From positions 248,001-312,000 of the forward strand of contig NZ_PPDJ01000009.1 in the NCBI RefSeq assembly GCF_002903145.1: a stretch of 64,000 nt of DNA, read 5' to 3'. Positions within the stretch are counted from its first letter, which is position 1, and each line of letters begins with the position of its first letter. The position numbers and the translations under genes are program-made. This document shows, one piece after another, positions 37,278 to 46,019 of this stretch. Below the pieces are notes generated by a model, which saw only the letters and a program-made list of their open reading frames with translations, was not told the DNA's origin and made no database searches. The DNA is from Halobacteriovorax sp. DA5. Lineage in GTDB: Bacteria; Bdellovibrionota; Bacteriovoracia; Bacteriovoracales; Bacteriovoracaceae.

Positions 37278-37316
37278 ATGAAAAGAAGAGAAAGGGAGTC
37301 AGGTATTCGTACCTGA
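37278..37316 (+). promoter_or_regulatory. Leader with 12-codon upstream ORF and UUCG hairpin before yihY
   Basis: A perfect seven-base-pair stem TCAGGTA/TACCTGA (37299-37305 with 37310-37316) closes a TTCG loop. It separates AAGGGAG (37292-37298) from the ATG at 37324. If the hairpin folds, only seven bases remain between ribosome site and start. The same stretch encodes a possible 12-codon leader peptide (MKRRERESGIRT, 37278-37316) with three successive-type AGA/AGG arginine codons, ending exactly at the stem. Confidence 0.5.
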
Positions 37317-37323
37317 ATAGCAA

Positions 37324-38232
37324 ATGAAAAAATATATGAACGCCGTTAGGTTCGATCCTGACAAAATTGAAAAAGACTTTCTTGAATTTTGTAAGACATT
37401 TGTACTTCGCTTAATTGCCTCAATTTTTTTATTTAAAAAGAGAAAGGGAGAAGTACTGGCCGGTGCAACAACTTTCTTTACGATCTTAAGTTTTGGCCCG
37501 GCGATCATGATTCTTATCTCAATTATTGGTGCTTATCTAGGTGATAGTGATACGGCAAAAGAACATATCATTTCAATGATCTTTTCAAATTTTCCACAGA
37601 TTGATACTTCTGTCTTAAATGCTATTAAGCATCTAGTAGAAGAGCAGGTAAAGGGCTCATTTGTGGACTGGCATCAGCTTGGTCTTTGGTTCTTTGCTTG
37701 TTTAGGTATTAGTACTTCATTTATTTTTGGAATTAATACTCTTTCAAAAGTGGATATTGACGGGGGAATGATTCAAGATGATCTAAGATCTGCTATTTTT
37801 GGTGTTGTCTTAGCTCTCTTTTTTCTAATCGTTTCATTTTTGATGGAAAAGAATGTGATTGTTGGTTTGTTATCAAATGTAACAAAACACTCAAATGAGC
37901 TTTATTATCTTATTGAATTACTCTTGTTACCATTTACAATTACAATCTTTGCTCTTGTATATAAAGTCTCAGCACAAATCAAGGTTAGCTATAAAGATGC
38001 GCTCTGTGGTGCTTGCGTATTTGTTATGTGCTTCTTCATCGGCAAATCGACTTATTGGGTTTATCTTAAGTATTTTAAAGATGATTTAGTTAGTGACTAC
38101 GGAAGTTTTTATAACCTACTCGTAGCAATGATTTGGGTTTATTATATTATATGTTCCTTCTATTTAGGGGCCTGTTATACTTATGTGCCTAAGATTAAGA
38201 TTTTCGATGGCAAGAAAAGAGGTAAGCGTTGA
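37324..38232 (+). CDS. YihY/BrkB family inner-membrane protein
   Basis: The 302-residue protein has about six membrane spans and the family pattern KRKGEVLAGATTFFTILSFG (about 39-58) with PAIMILISIIGAY. Later spans include LLLPFTITIFALVYKVSA and FYNLLVAMIWVYYIICSFYL with LGACYTY. The family, once thought to include a ribonuclease, is now best described as membrane proteins of unknown transport or envelope role. The stop overlaps the next gene's TTG by four bases. Confidence 0.88.
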   Translation: MKKYMNAVRFDPDKIEKDFLEFCKTFVLRLIASIFLFKKRKGEVLAGATTFFTILSFGPAIMILISIIGAYLGDSDTAKEHIISMIFSNFPQIDTSVLNAIKHLVEEQVKGSFVDWHQLGLWFFACLGISTSFIFGINTLSKVDIDGGMIQDDLRSAIFGVVLALFFLIVSFLMEKNVIVGLLSNVTKHSNELYYLIELLLLPFTITIFALVYKVSAQIKVSYKDALCGACVFVMCFFIGKSTYWVYLKYFKDDLVSDYGSFYNLLVAMIWVYYIICSFYLGACYTYVPKIKIFDGKKRGKR

Positions 38233-39659
38233 TTAAAGAAGATGTCATTCTATTGATGTGCCATGAAATATGTGAGGATTTACATATTGATAAGGTACTT
38301 CGAAAGAATTTCTTTGCTTATTTCTATTCATGGTCTTTTAGCTCCTATAATCAAGTTGAAAAAATTATTAATGAAATTGATGAAGATCAATCCTTTTACA
38401 ATCGATGGAAAAGCTCATTCAAATATATCAATGCTAAGTTTACTTATGAGGAAAAGAAGCAGATTTTCTTTCGCCTTTTTGACGTATTTAGTACGAAGAT
38501 TAGAAATAAGAAAGCGCCAAATGTATTACGTGAAGCTTATGAACATCTAGAGATTAAAGAAGAAGATCTTGAATATATCAGAGATGGATTTTATCGTACC
38601 CATTACTTTAATAGAGCAGGACTTAGAGATTACTCAAATGCCTTATTGTTCTCATTAATGATCTCATATTCTAATGATGGTGTTTTGGATCAAGCTGAAT
38701 TTGAAAGCCTTCGAAATATTTTACGTCACATTAGTGGACACATGCCAAAGGTTCCAATCCATTCATTTGATATTAAGAATGTTTTGGCAGTAAATGCATA
38801 TTCTAAAAATGAAATTCTAAAGATGCGTAATGAAGTCATTGCCGCTGTAAAGTCTGATGGCGAAGTAAATAAAAAGGAAATTGCAGCTGTTAAATCAGTT
38901 ATTAAGAAGATGCATCTCGGTGAGTTTCACGACGATAGCTGGAAATTTGTTTCTCCATTTATTTCTTTGATTGTCCTTCTCGCAGATCACGAATTAACTG
39001 AAAAAGAAGAAGAGTGGTTTTTTGATAACTACGATGCGAACTTCGTCGTTAATAATATAGAACAGGTATTTTGGCTCTTTAGTGTCCTTATTCAAGTACC
39101 AACTGTCTTTAAGAAAAATCGTAAATTTATACGTAAAATATGGCACGAAGAGAAACCGCTTTACGATATGGCCAATATGCTCTTTCTAACTTTTGCGAAA
39201 CACTTCTTAAGATTAGATGAGAATAGACTGACGACTTTTTCTGATTTTATTAAATCTGGAAGAAAGAAAGGGATTGTTGAGGGTATCGATGAAATCTTAT
39301 CAGGTAAGGTCGTAGAAGAAGAGATTCTACTGATAATTAATCTTGTTTTAAATGATCGTTATGACCTTGAAAAAATCAATGGCTTTTTAAATAAGAAGTA
39401 CATTGAAAGGGTTTTCAAAGGTATTAAGAAAGAAGATTCAAAGCTTAAGTATCTTGCAATTTGCCATATCTTATTTGCTGATGAAGCTATTGATGGGAAT
39501 GAGTACAAGGCCCTTTGGGAAGCATTTGCTACATCGCGATTAAACCCTCAGATGCTCCAATCTGTTATTTATGATTACTCGATCAGTAGAATGAAGGTAT
39601 ATAAAATGGATGATTACCATGAGTACTTAAACTCGGGGAAATTCTATCGAGCTATCTAA
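38229..39659 (+). CDS. TerB-like helical protein, function unknown
   Basis: The 476-residue all-helical protein starts at TTG 38229, six bases after AGAGG and overlapping the yihY stop. At least two segments resemble the acidic EF-hand-like loops of TerB-type domains: SYSNDGVLDQAEFESLRNIL at about 150-169 and AAVKSDGEVNKKEIAAVKSV at about 206-225. A third weak copy, FADEAIDGNEYKALWEAF, lies near 415. It probably acts with the coupled YihY-type membrane protein. It ends eight bases inside the convergent gene. Confidence 0.7.
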   Translation: MIKEDVILLMCHEICEDLHIDKVLRKNFFAYFYSWSFSSYNQVEKIINEIDEDQSFYNRWKSSFKYINAKFTYEEKKQIFFRLFDVFSTKIRNKKAPNVLREAYEHLEIKEEDLEYIRDGFYRTHYFNRAGLRDYSNALLFSLMISYSNDGVLDQAEFESLRNILRHISGHMPKVPIHSFDIKNVLAVNAYSKNEILKMRNEVIAAVKSDGEVNKKEIAAVKSVIKKMHLGEFHDDSWKFVSPFISLIVLLADHELTEKEEEWFFDNYDANFVVNNIEQVFWLFSVLIQVPTVFKKNRKFIRKIWHEEKPLYDMANMLFLTFAKHFLRLDENRLTTFSDFIKSGRKKGIVEGIDEILSGKVVEEEILLIINLVLNDRYDLEKINGFLNKKYIERVFKGIKKEDSKLKYLAICHILFADEAIDGNEYKALWEAFATSRLNPQMLQSVIYDYSISRMKVYKMDDYHEYLNSGKFYRAI

Positions 39660-40500
39660 GGCTTTTGTTAAATAATCTCATTTTAAAATCTACACCCATA
39701 ATTTCCATAGGCTTAAGATCAATCCAAATATTGTCACCAGATAGTGGCTCACTTGAAAAGATTAGATGGTTTACAAAACTTGTCTTAGTTGGTGCCTCAC
39801 ATTCTGGGGAAAAACTACTGCAGGTATCTCGATCGAGACATTTGTTCTTATATGTAGAATAGTAAAGCTTTTTACCACCATTAAAGGCAAGCATAAGGTT
39901 TCCATTTGTTAAGATAAATGAAATGAAGTTATCTGTTGGTGGAGCTTTTGGATCAAAGTTCAATTCGCCAATAATTTCAATAAGCTCATCAATTGCACTG
40001 TTGATAATATTTGTGACAAATTCGATATCAATTTCTTCTTCACTTAAGTTGATCTCTTTTGAGATCTTTGAAAGGAGAAAGTAGAAGAGAACCTCACTGT
40101 CAGTTGTCCCTAAAATAAATTTTTGAAAATACTCTGGGATATGTGAAAGAATCTTGTCACGACACTCATCAAAATTTTTAATATTTCCATTGTGTGCGAA
40201 GGTCCAATGCCCATATTGAAATGGGTGAGTGTTAAGAATATTAGTCTCTCCAATGGTGGCCTTTCGAATATGTCCAAGTACGGTTTGTGATGAAACTACA
40301 CCAGAAACCTTTTTGAAAATCTTATCTTCTAGTGCAGCACAAGTAGATTTGATAATATGCGGTGAGTTTCTTACATAGTAGGCAACGCCCCAACCATGTG
40401 GGTGTTCTCGACTTTGTACCTCAAGGGCATTGTCAGCCTGAACAAGGCTTTGGTGAACTTGACTTAATATAACTGATCTAAATCCAAATAATCGACACAT
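39652..40500 (-). CDS. Class II glutamine amidotransferase (YafJ-like)
   Basis: The 282-residue protein is a class II (Ntn-type) amidotransferase. The N-terminus MCRLFGFRS gives the nucleophilic Cys2 after Met removal. HPHGWGVAYY, LGHIRKATIG and NTHPFQYGHWTFAHNGNI form the conserved glutamine site. The C-terminal half carries no synthetase domain, as in YafJ, whose acceptor substrate is not settled. The start codon lies inside an 11-base-pair perfect inverted repeat that also encloses the ribosome site. Confidence 0.88.
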   Translation of the reverse strand: MCRLFGFRSVILSQVHQSLVQADNALEVQSREHPHGWGVAYYVRNSPHIIKSTCAALEDKIFKKVSGVVSSQTVLGHIRKATIGETNILNTHPFQYGHWTFAHNGNIKNFDECRDKILSHIPEYFQKFILGTTDSEVLFYFLLSKISKEINLSEEEIDIEFVTNIINSAIDELIEIIGELNFDPKAPPTDNFISFILTNGNLMLAFNGGKKLYYSTYKNKCLDRDTCSSFSPECEAPTKTSFVNHLIFSSEPLSGDNIWIDLKPMEIMGVDFKMRLFNKSLR

Positions 40501-40523
40501 AGAAAAAATTCCTTCTATGTGTC
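40494..40523 (-). promoter_or_regulatory. Hairpin enclosing the start of the glutamine amidotransferase gene
   Basis: GACACATAGAA (40494-40504) and TTCTATGTGTC (40513-40523) are exact reverse complements around eight bases. In the minus-strand mRNA the start codon AUG (40500-40498) is in the 3' arm and the GGAA ribosome site begins in the loop. This would block initiation unless opened. A DNA operator is the alternative reading. Confidence 0.6.
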
Positions 40524-40532
40524 TGATCGGAT

Positions 40533-41141
40533 TTATCTAATAAAATTTAAAGTTGAACGAACATTTCTTTTAATAGACTCAATTTTTTCCTCTTCAGAGA
40601 AATTGCAGACCTTTTCTTTCATGAGTTTGATAAAAGAAGACTGGGCAACAAGAGAAATAATGATGATATTATGCATGATATTTCTAGCGGCCCAGATGAG
40701 CTTTTCTTCATCACCAGAATAATTAATTTCTTTCTGAATCAGTTCCATTAAAACATGTGTCCCAGGAGGCCCCATTGGTTCCTCTAGGCATGTTGGAGGC
40801 ATAATTGCTTCATCCAGTGGAAGTGTATTCATAAGAAAGAGTTTCATGGAATTAAAGAAAGTATTACTTTCATCCATGAAGTATTTGTAGATTTCAATGG
40901 CCAGGTCTTCAGTTGAAGAAATCTGTCCTTTGATCTCGTCTAGCTTATCACGCATACGTAAAACGTTTTCATTTAATACTTCTGCATAAAGTCCAGCTTT
41001 TGATTTAAAGTGGTAATTTATTGCAGAAACATTCGCATCTGCTTCCTTTGCAATGTCACGAATTGAAGTATTATCATAACCGCGGTCGGCAAAAAGCCGA
41101 CTCGCAGTTGCTAAAATTAAATCTCTAGTTGTCTTGCTCAT
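40533..41141 (-). CDS. TetR-family regulator of the efflux operon
   Basis: The 202-residue protein has the TetR N-terminal domain: TRDLILATASRLFADRGYDN and TSIRDIAKEADANVSAINYH, with FKSKAGLYAEVL. The C-terminal half resembles the CecR-like (DUF1956-type) subgroup. It is the last gene of the tolC-RND-tetR operon, overlapping the RND stop by one base. Two CAAAC-N4-GTTTG palindromes sit on the operon promoter and are its likely sites, giving autoregulated repression relieved by a pump substrate. Confidence 0.92.
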   Translation of the reverse strand: MSKTTRDLILATASRLFADRGYDNTSIRDIAKEADANVSAINYHFKSKAGLYAEVLNENVLRMRDKLDEIKGQISSTEDLAIEIYKYFMDESNTFFNSMKLFLMNTLPLDEAIMPPTCLEEPMGPPGTHVLMELIQKEINYSGDEEKLIWAARNIMHNIIIISLVAQSSFIKLMKEKVCNFSEEEKIESIKRNVRSTLNFIR

Positions 41142-44100
41142 TATACTTCTACCTCTTTCGTCTCTACGATCTCAGCAGGAGCTTCTTCATTATTTGATTG
41201 AGCCGTATTTCCTTTCTTGAAAATCTTATTCGAAATTCTATCCGTAAACTCAACAAAGTCTTCAATAATTGCGTAAGCACATGGAATGAAGATAAGAGTC
41301 ATAATTGTTCCCGAAGTTAGACCCCATGCCATCGACATCGTCATTGGAACAAGCATGGCATCTGAACCACCAATTCCGTAAGCTGTCGGTAATAGTCCCG
41401 ATACAGTCGTAAGAGAAGTAACAAGTACAGCTCTTAAACGTAAGCCAGAAGCTTTAACAAGAATTTCATTTAAACTAAGTTTTCCTTCTGCTCTTAACTC
41501 ATCAATGAAGCTGATTAGAACAATACCTGAGTTTACGATAATCCCAGCTAGACCAATAATACCAATTAAGGCAAGGAAGCTGATTGGACGTGAACGATCA
41601 GGGTAACCACTAAGGATTGGCGTCGCAAAGGCAATTGAGAAACCAATAAATCCAAGAGGGATTGTCATCATAATGATCATTGGACGAAGAAAACTCTTAA
41701 ACAGGAATACAAGAATTGCAAAAATAGCAATAATTGCAAGGACACCTGCTTGAGCGAGTGACTCCAGTGATTCTTTCGTACTTTCTGCGGCACCACCAAA
41801 GCGTAGTGAAACACCTGGATATTTAGCTGAAACCTTATCAAAGATCTGCTTTAGCTTGATATTTGCCATTGCAGATGTCGCATTAATATTATCAACAGAG
41901 CCAATTAGTGTTTTAGACCTTTTGAAGTCATAACGCTTAACATTTGGAGTACCATTCTCTTTACGAATTTTGGCAAATGACTTTAGTGGAATAAGGTTTC
42001 CACGATTATCCATAACTTGAATGTTAAGGATATCATTTGGTTTACCTCTAAGTGCTTTCTTAAAGCGTACTTCAAGGTCTACATCCTTATTATCTAATGT
42101 AACAGTACTTGCAATACTTCCTGCGATAGCTGCTCTAATGGCCGTACCAATTTGAGAAGCGGATACACCTAGCTGATCTGCACGAACATAGTCGATATCT
42201 ACGTAAACTTCTTCATCACCGTATACATCATCAGTTTTTAGATCAAGAATTCCATCGATCTTTCCTAGCTCTCCTGAAATCTCACCAATGATTGCATCAA
42301 GTTGATCAAAACTATTTGCTCTGAATGTACCTTGAATATCTTCACCAACAGGTGGACCGTTAACTTGAGATTCAAATGTTAATGACTTAAGTCCTTCAAC
42401 TTTAATTTCACGAAGTTTCTTAAGCATCTGCGTTTCAGCAATATTAAATTTTGCATAATCATTTACGTAAATGAATAGTAGACCTACGTTATTACCTTCT
42501 TTATCTTTTGGATCAGAGAAACCAATAGCAGCTTTCCCCGAGAAACCAACGATATGCTTAGCTTGGTCACCGATCTTTTCTTTGATCTTACGACTTACTT
42601 CAAGCATATATTCTTCTGTCTTCTCAACAGGAGTTCCTCTTTTAGCTTCAAAGCGAGAAAGGTAAATTTCTGTTTGATCTGCTGGAAAGAGAATAAATTT
42701 ATTACCAACGGCCATGAAAACAAGTGAGCCGATAATAATAGTTGTAAAGAAAAATGCTGAAATATAGCGGTGTCTAATCGCGATAGTCATTAACGATTCA
42801 AATTTTGCTTGAAACTTAGTAAACCAGTCTGCTTTCTTTTCTGTACCAGTCTTCTTTGCTGAACCTGAGTACTTTGCAAGTCTCATTGGAAGTAAGAAGA
42901 ATGATTCAACTAATGAAAGAATCAGAGAAACAGTTACGATGATTGGAATCGCCATAATAAATTGTCCCATGATTCCTTTCGTTACTAGCATTGGGATGAA
43001 GGCCGCAATCGTTGTCATCGCTGTTCCCGTAATTGGAAGCCAAAGAGACTTAACACTTGAAAGGGCTGCTTCTTTAGCACTATATCCTTCTTCATTCATT
43101 AGACGAGTGAAGTTTTCACTGATAACAACACTGTTATCAACAAGCATACCTAGAGCAATAACTAGCGCTAGAACTGTCATCGCATTTAGTGTCAGTCCAT
43201 AATCTGGCATAAACCCAAGAGTACCGAATACAGCAAGTGGTAGAGACATACTTGCTAGAAGTCCAATACGTCCAGGAAGAAAGATAAATAAGAAGAAGAT
43301 TACAAGCAGTAGACCTGAAACTGCGTTGGAAGCTAGTACTTCAAGCTTGTTAACAACTTTTAATTCTTCGTTGTTGTATACATAGAACTTGTACTCAGGA
43401 TAGCGTTTTTCAAACTTCTCCATGTGAGCTTTAATCTCTTCAACCATCGCGATTGTGTCTTCACCTGATTTTTTAGAGATTGTGATAAGAGTCGCTTCTT
43501 CACCATTGTATGAAGTGATTACTTTCTTTTCTTCTTTTCCATCGATTACTTGAGCAACATCTTCTAAAAAGATATTTGCCCCAGAAAAGTTCGAACGAAT
43601 AAGAATATTTTTAAGCTCTTCAACATTTCTAACTTTTGCTTCAATACGAACAAGTTTTTGGTCATTGTCAGTTTTAAGTGTACCACCTGGAACGTTTACA
43701 TTTCTAAGACGTAGTTTATTTAAAACTTCGTCGATACCAATGTGTTGTCTTTCAAGTTTTTGAAGATCAAGAATGATTTCAAATTTTCTCTTTGCAAAGC
43801 CATCAAGTGTTACGCCTTTTACGGCCTTGATATCTTCAATATCTTCTTTAAGAATATCTGCTACTTCATCTCTTTCTCTTACGTTGTTTGGTCCAACAAG
43901 AGCAATTTGATAAACTGGAATTTCATCCGAAGCAATTTCTTGGAAGAGCGGTGCATCTTGTAGATCTTGTGGAAGATCAGATACACGATCGACTGCCTTT
44001 TGTAGATCACTCATTACATCATCAACACTGTCAACATTATCCATATCAACGCGGATGATAATTTTAGATAAACCTGCTTGAGAAGTTGACTTAACGTCCT

Positions 44101-44335
44101 TTACTCCAGAAACAGTTCTAATTTCATCTTCAATCGGTTTTGTAATTTTAATTTCAATATCATTTGCTGAAGCACCATCATAAATTGTCGTTACGACTGC
44201 TGTAGCAAAAGAAACTGTTGGGTATGATTCTGATGTCATTTTGTTTAATCCCATTAATCCATAGATTAAAAGGAAAAACGTAACAACGATCGTAAACTTA
44301 TGATTCTCTATAAAGAATTTTGATAATTGATTCAT
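41141..44335 (-). CDS. RND family efflux transporter (AcrB-type)
   Basis: The 1064-residue protein has the RND layout. One N-terminal span is followed by a large periplasmic loop, six spans, a second loop and five more spans. Motifs include ESYPTVSFATAVVTTIYDGA and ALGMLVDNSVVISENF. In the proton-relay helix the usual Asp-Asp pair is Asp400-Asn401. It also has GIVLISFIDELRAEGKLS near the end. It exports lipophilic or other compounds using the proton gradient. No periplasmic adaptor gene occurs in the operon or elsewhere in the window. Confidence 0.93.
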   Translation of the reverse strand: MNQLSKFFIENHKFTIVVTFFLLIYGLMGLNKMTSESYPTVSFATAVVTTIYDGASANDIEIKITKPIEDEIRTVSGVKDVKSTSQAGLSKIIIRVDMDNVDSVDDVMSDLQKAVDRVSDLPQDLQDAPLFQEIASDEIPVYQIALVGPNNVRERDEVADILKEDIEDIKAVKGVTLDGFAKRKFEIILDLQKLERQHIGIDEVLNKLRLRNVNVPGGTLKTDNDQKLVRIEAKVRNVEELKNILIRSNFSGANIFLEDVAQVIDGKEEKKVITSYNGEEATLITISKKSGEDTIAMVEEIKAHMEKFEKRYPEYKFYVYNNEELKVVNKLEVLASNAVSGLLLVIFFLFIFLPGRIGLLASMSLPLAVFGTLGFMPDYGLTLNAMTVLALVIALGMLVDNSVVISENFTRLMNEEGYSAKEAALSSVKSLWLPITGTAMTTIAAFIPMLVTKGIMGQFIMAIPIIVTVSLILSLVESFFLLPMRLAKYSGSAKKTGTEKKADWFTKFQAKFESLMTIAIRHRYISAFFFTTIIIGSLVFMAVGNKFILFPADQTEIYLSRFEAKRGTPVEKTEEYMLEVSRKIKEKIGDQAKHIVGFSGKAAIGFSDPKDKEGNNVGLLFIYVNDYAKFNIAETQMLKKLREIKVEGLKSLTFESQVNGPPVGEDIQGTFRANSFDQLDAIIGEISGELGKIDGILDLKTDDVYGDEEVYVDIDYVRADQLGVSASQIGTAIRAAIAGSIASTVTLDNKDVDLEVRFKKALRGKPNDILNIQVMDNRGNLIPLKSFAKIRKENGTPNVKRYDFKRSKTLIGSVDNINATSAMANIKLKQIFDKVSAKYPGVSLRFGGAAESTKESLESLAQAGVLAIIAIFAILVFLFKSFLRPMIIMMTIPLGFIGFSIAFATPILSGYPDRSRPISFLALIGIIGLAGIIVNSGIVLISFIDELRAEGKLSLNEILVKASGLRLRAVLVTSLTTVSGLLPTAYGIGGSDAMLVPMTMSMAWGLTSGTIMTLIFIPCAYAIIEDFVEFTDRISNKIFKKGNTAQSNNEEAPAEIVETKEVEV

Positions 44336-45816
44336 AGCTTAACTCTTCTATTTAACTTACACGGTGTTTGGTTGAAAACTGTGAAGTAATTGATAATAGT
44401 TTCTATTACTTGATACTTTGTACTAACTTCATCAAGATTTGAGTTTAAAAGTTGGTTCTCATCGATCAAGAGGTCTTGTGATGTAACACGGGCCTGTTTA
44501 AACTTTCTCTTAGAGTCTTTTAATGTTTCTCTTAGGTGAACTTCATTTCTTTTTTGAGCTCTAATAACATTTTGTAGTGTTAGTACTGATCGAAGTGTTT
44601 GTGCATGGAACGCATCGAGCTTTCCTTTCACTTCTTGTGCTTGAGCAAGGTTTTGACGTTTGATAATTTTGTCTTGAATCTCTCTTGTCTTATCCTTTTC
44701 TCCACCAATCGGCATAGTCCATTGAATACCAACTGAAAAACGGTTATCACCATTGTCAGTCATTTCTTGAAAACTATTTGAGTAACTATACTCTTTTCCA
44801 ACAACTTCAAATTGAGTCGTTAGTTTTAGATCCGATTTGTCGTAGTTATTATTAACTTTTTGAGAAAGTTCTAAGTCTTTTTGAAGTAGTCCAAGAACTT
44901 CATCATATTCAGTATACTCAAGTGGTAGGGAAGACGAGTGTTGAGCAATAGTTTGAGTACAACCCATAACTTCTTCAACCGTACTATCAAGATCATAAGA
45001 TTCTAATTGTACTGTCTTACCACCTAGCTTTTCAGGAAAGAGAGACTTAAGTGTTTTAAGTAATTCATTTCTTTCAAACTCAAGTAGATATAGCTGGCCA
45101 TTACGAGCTTCAACCTGAGAGCTAATACGTGAAAGATCACCTTTGTCAGCGATATTACTGCGGTATCTCTTCTTTGTGTCTTTTTCTAGCTCTTTTGTTG
45201 TTTTTAGAAGTGCCTTAGCAATCTTAGTTGATTCGTTATTTGCTACAATTTTCCAATATAGCTTTCTTACTTCCTGAATAAATGCATGTGAAGAAATTGT
45301 TCTTTGTCTCTTTGCAATCTCTTCTTGAACCATAAGGCTTGCGTCCTGTGCTCTTGAAGTTGAACCTAGGAAATCCTTGTAGATATCTAAAGCTAAGAAT
45401 GCACCTGCAGAAGAAGTCGTTCCATCTTTTACGAAATTATTTGAGTATTGATTTGCATTAACCAAGACTCCGTAAGAAAGACCGTATTTAGAATTCTTAC
45501 TTAATTTCATTTGGAAATCTGCTAGTGGAGAGGTTACCGGAATAAACTGTGCAAAAGATTTCTCTTTCGTTTCTTGATAATTAGCTTGAGCATCTAATTC
45601 GAAACCAAAGTTTTCATCATACTTTGCTCTTTCTTGTTTCTTGGCAAGTTCCTCTAATGAGATCCTTAATTGATTAAAGTTTTCTTCCTCGGCCCAGGCA
45701 ATGAGCTTATCCTCACTGAGCAGGACAGGAAGGGAATTGGCCCAACTAAATGAAGTGCCAGTAATCAGTACCATGAGGACTGAGAAGTTGAGTCCGTGGC
45801 GTAAGTACTCTTTCAT
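44332..45816 (-). CDS. TolC-like outer membrane efflux protein
   Basis: The 494-residue protein has a signal peptide (LNFSVLMVLITGTSFSWAN) and the long helical repeats of the OEP family, for example TISSHAFIQEVRKLYWKIVA and RGDLSRISSQVEARNGQLYL-like segments in both halves. It should form the outer-membrane channel for the RND pump. It is the first gene of the operon, behind AAGGGAG and a promoter with two operator palindromes. It overlaps the RND gene by four bases (ATGA). Confidence 0.88.
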   Translation of the reverse strand: MKEYLRHGLNFSVLMVLITGTSFSWANSLPVLLSEDKLIAWAEEENFNQLRISLEELAKKQERAKYDENFGFELDAQANYQETKEKSFAQFIPVTSPLADFQMKLSKNSKYGLSYGVLVNANQYSNNFVKDGTTSSAGAFLALDIYKDFLGSTSRAQDASLMVQEEIAKRQRTISSHAFIQEVRKLYWKIVANNESTKIAKALLKTTKELEKDTKKRYRSNIADKGDLSRISSQVEARNGQLYLLEFERNELLKTLKSLFPEKLGGKTVQLESYDLDSTVEEVMGCTQTIAQHSSSLPLEYTEYDEVLGLLQKDLELSQKVNNNYDKSDLKLTTQFEVVGKEYSYSNSFQEMTDNGDNRFSVGIQWTMPIGGEKDKTREIQDKIIKRQNLAQAQEVKGKLDAFHAQTLRSVLTLQNVIRAQKRNEVHLRETLKDSKRKFKQARVTSQDLLIDENQLLNSNLDEVSTKYQVIETIINYFTVFNQTPCKLNRRVKL

Positions 45817-45832
45817 AATAAAATTACTCCCT

Positions 45833-45860
45833 TATATATTCAAACAATTGTTTGATTCAA
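45833..45860 (-). promoter_or_regulatory. Promoter of the efflux operon
   Basis: On the minus strand TTGAAT (45860-45855) and TATATA (45838-45833) are separated by 16 bases, 17 bases before the tolC-like start codon. Both boxes touch the operator palindromes. Confidence 0.55.
45840..45855. promoter_or_regulatory. TetR-type operator 1 (perfect palindrome)
   Basis: TCAAACAATTGTTTGA is a perfect 16-base palindrome lying in the promoter spacer. It shares half-sites CAAAC/GTTTG with operator 2, whose centre is 17 bases away. Confidence 0.75.
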
Positions 45861-45873
45861 ACGCTTGTTTGAA
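45856..45873. promoter_or_regulatory. TetR-type operator 2
   Basis: TTCAAAC-GCTT-GTTTGAA has perfect seven-base arms. With operator 1 it forms a tandem pair of the same half-sites, as expected for a dimeric TetR repressor. Confidence 0.72.
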
Positions 45874-46019
45874 ATTTACTATAATTTGGTTTAACTGCCA
45901 AACACTTTTATGGCCGAACATTTTCACTTTATAAATGAACATTGTTGCCTAGCGATAAGCTTAAGTTGAGCTTTAGAATATAATAGTGATAGAGAGTTAG
46001 CCGTGACCAGGAGGTCGAG

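Noticed and set aside
45932..45958. Sigma-28 promoter before the ykgJ-like gene
   Set aside because: TAAA-N15-AGCGATAA matches only six of eight -10 bases and lies far from the start; an unrelated TATAAT is closer. Too weak to list.
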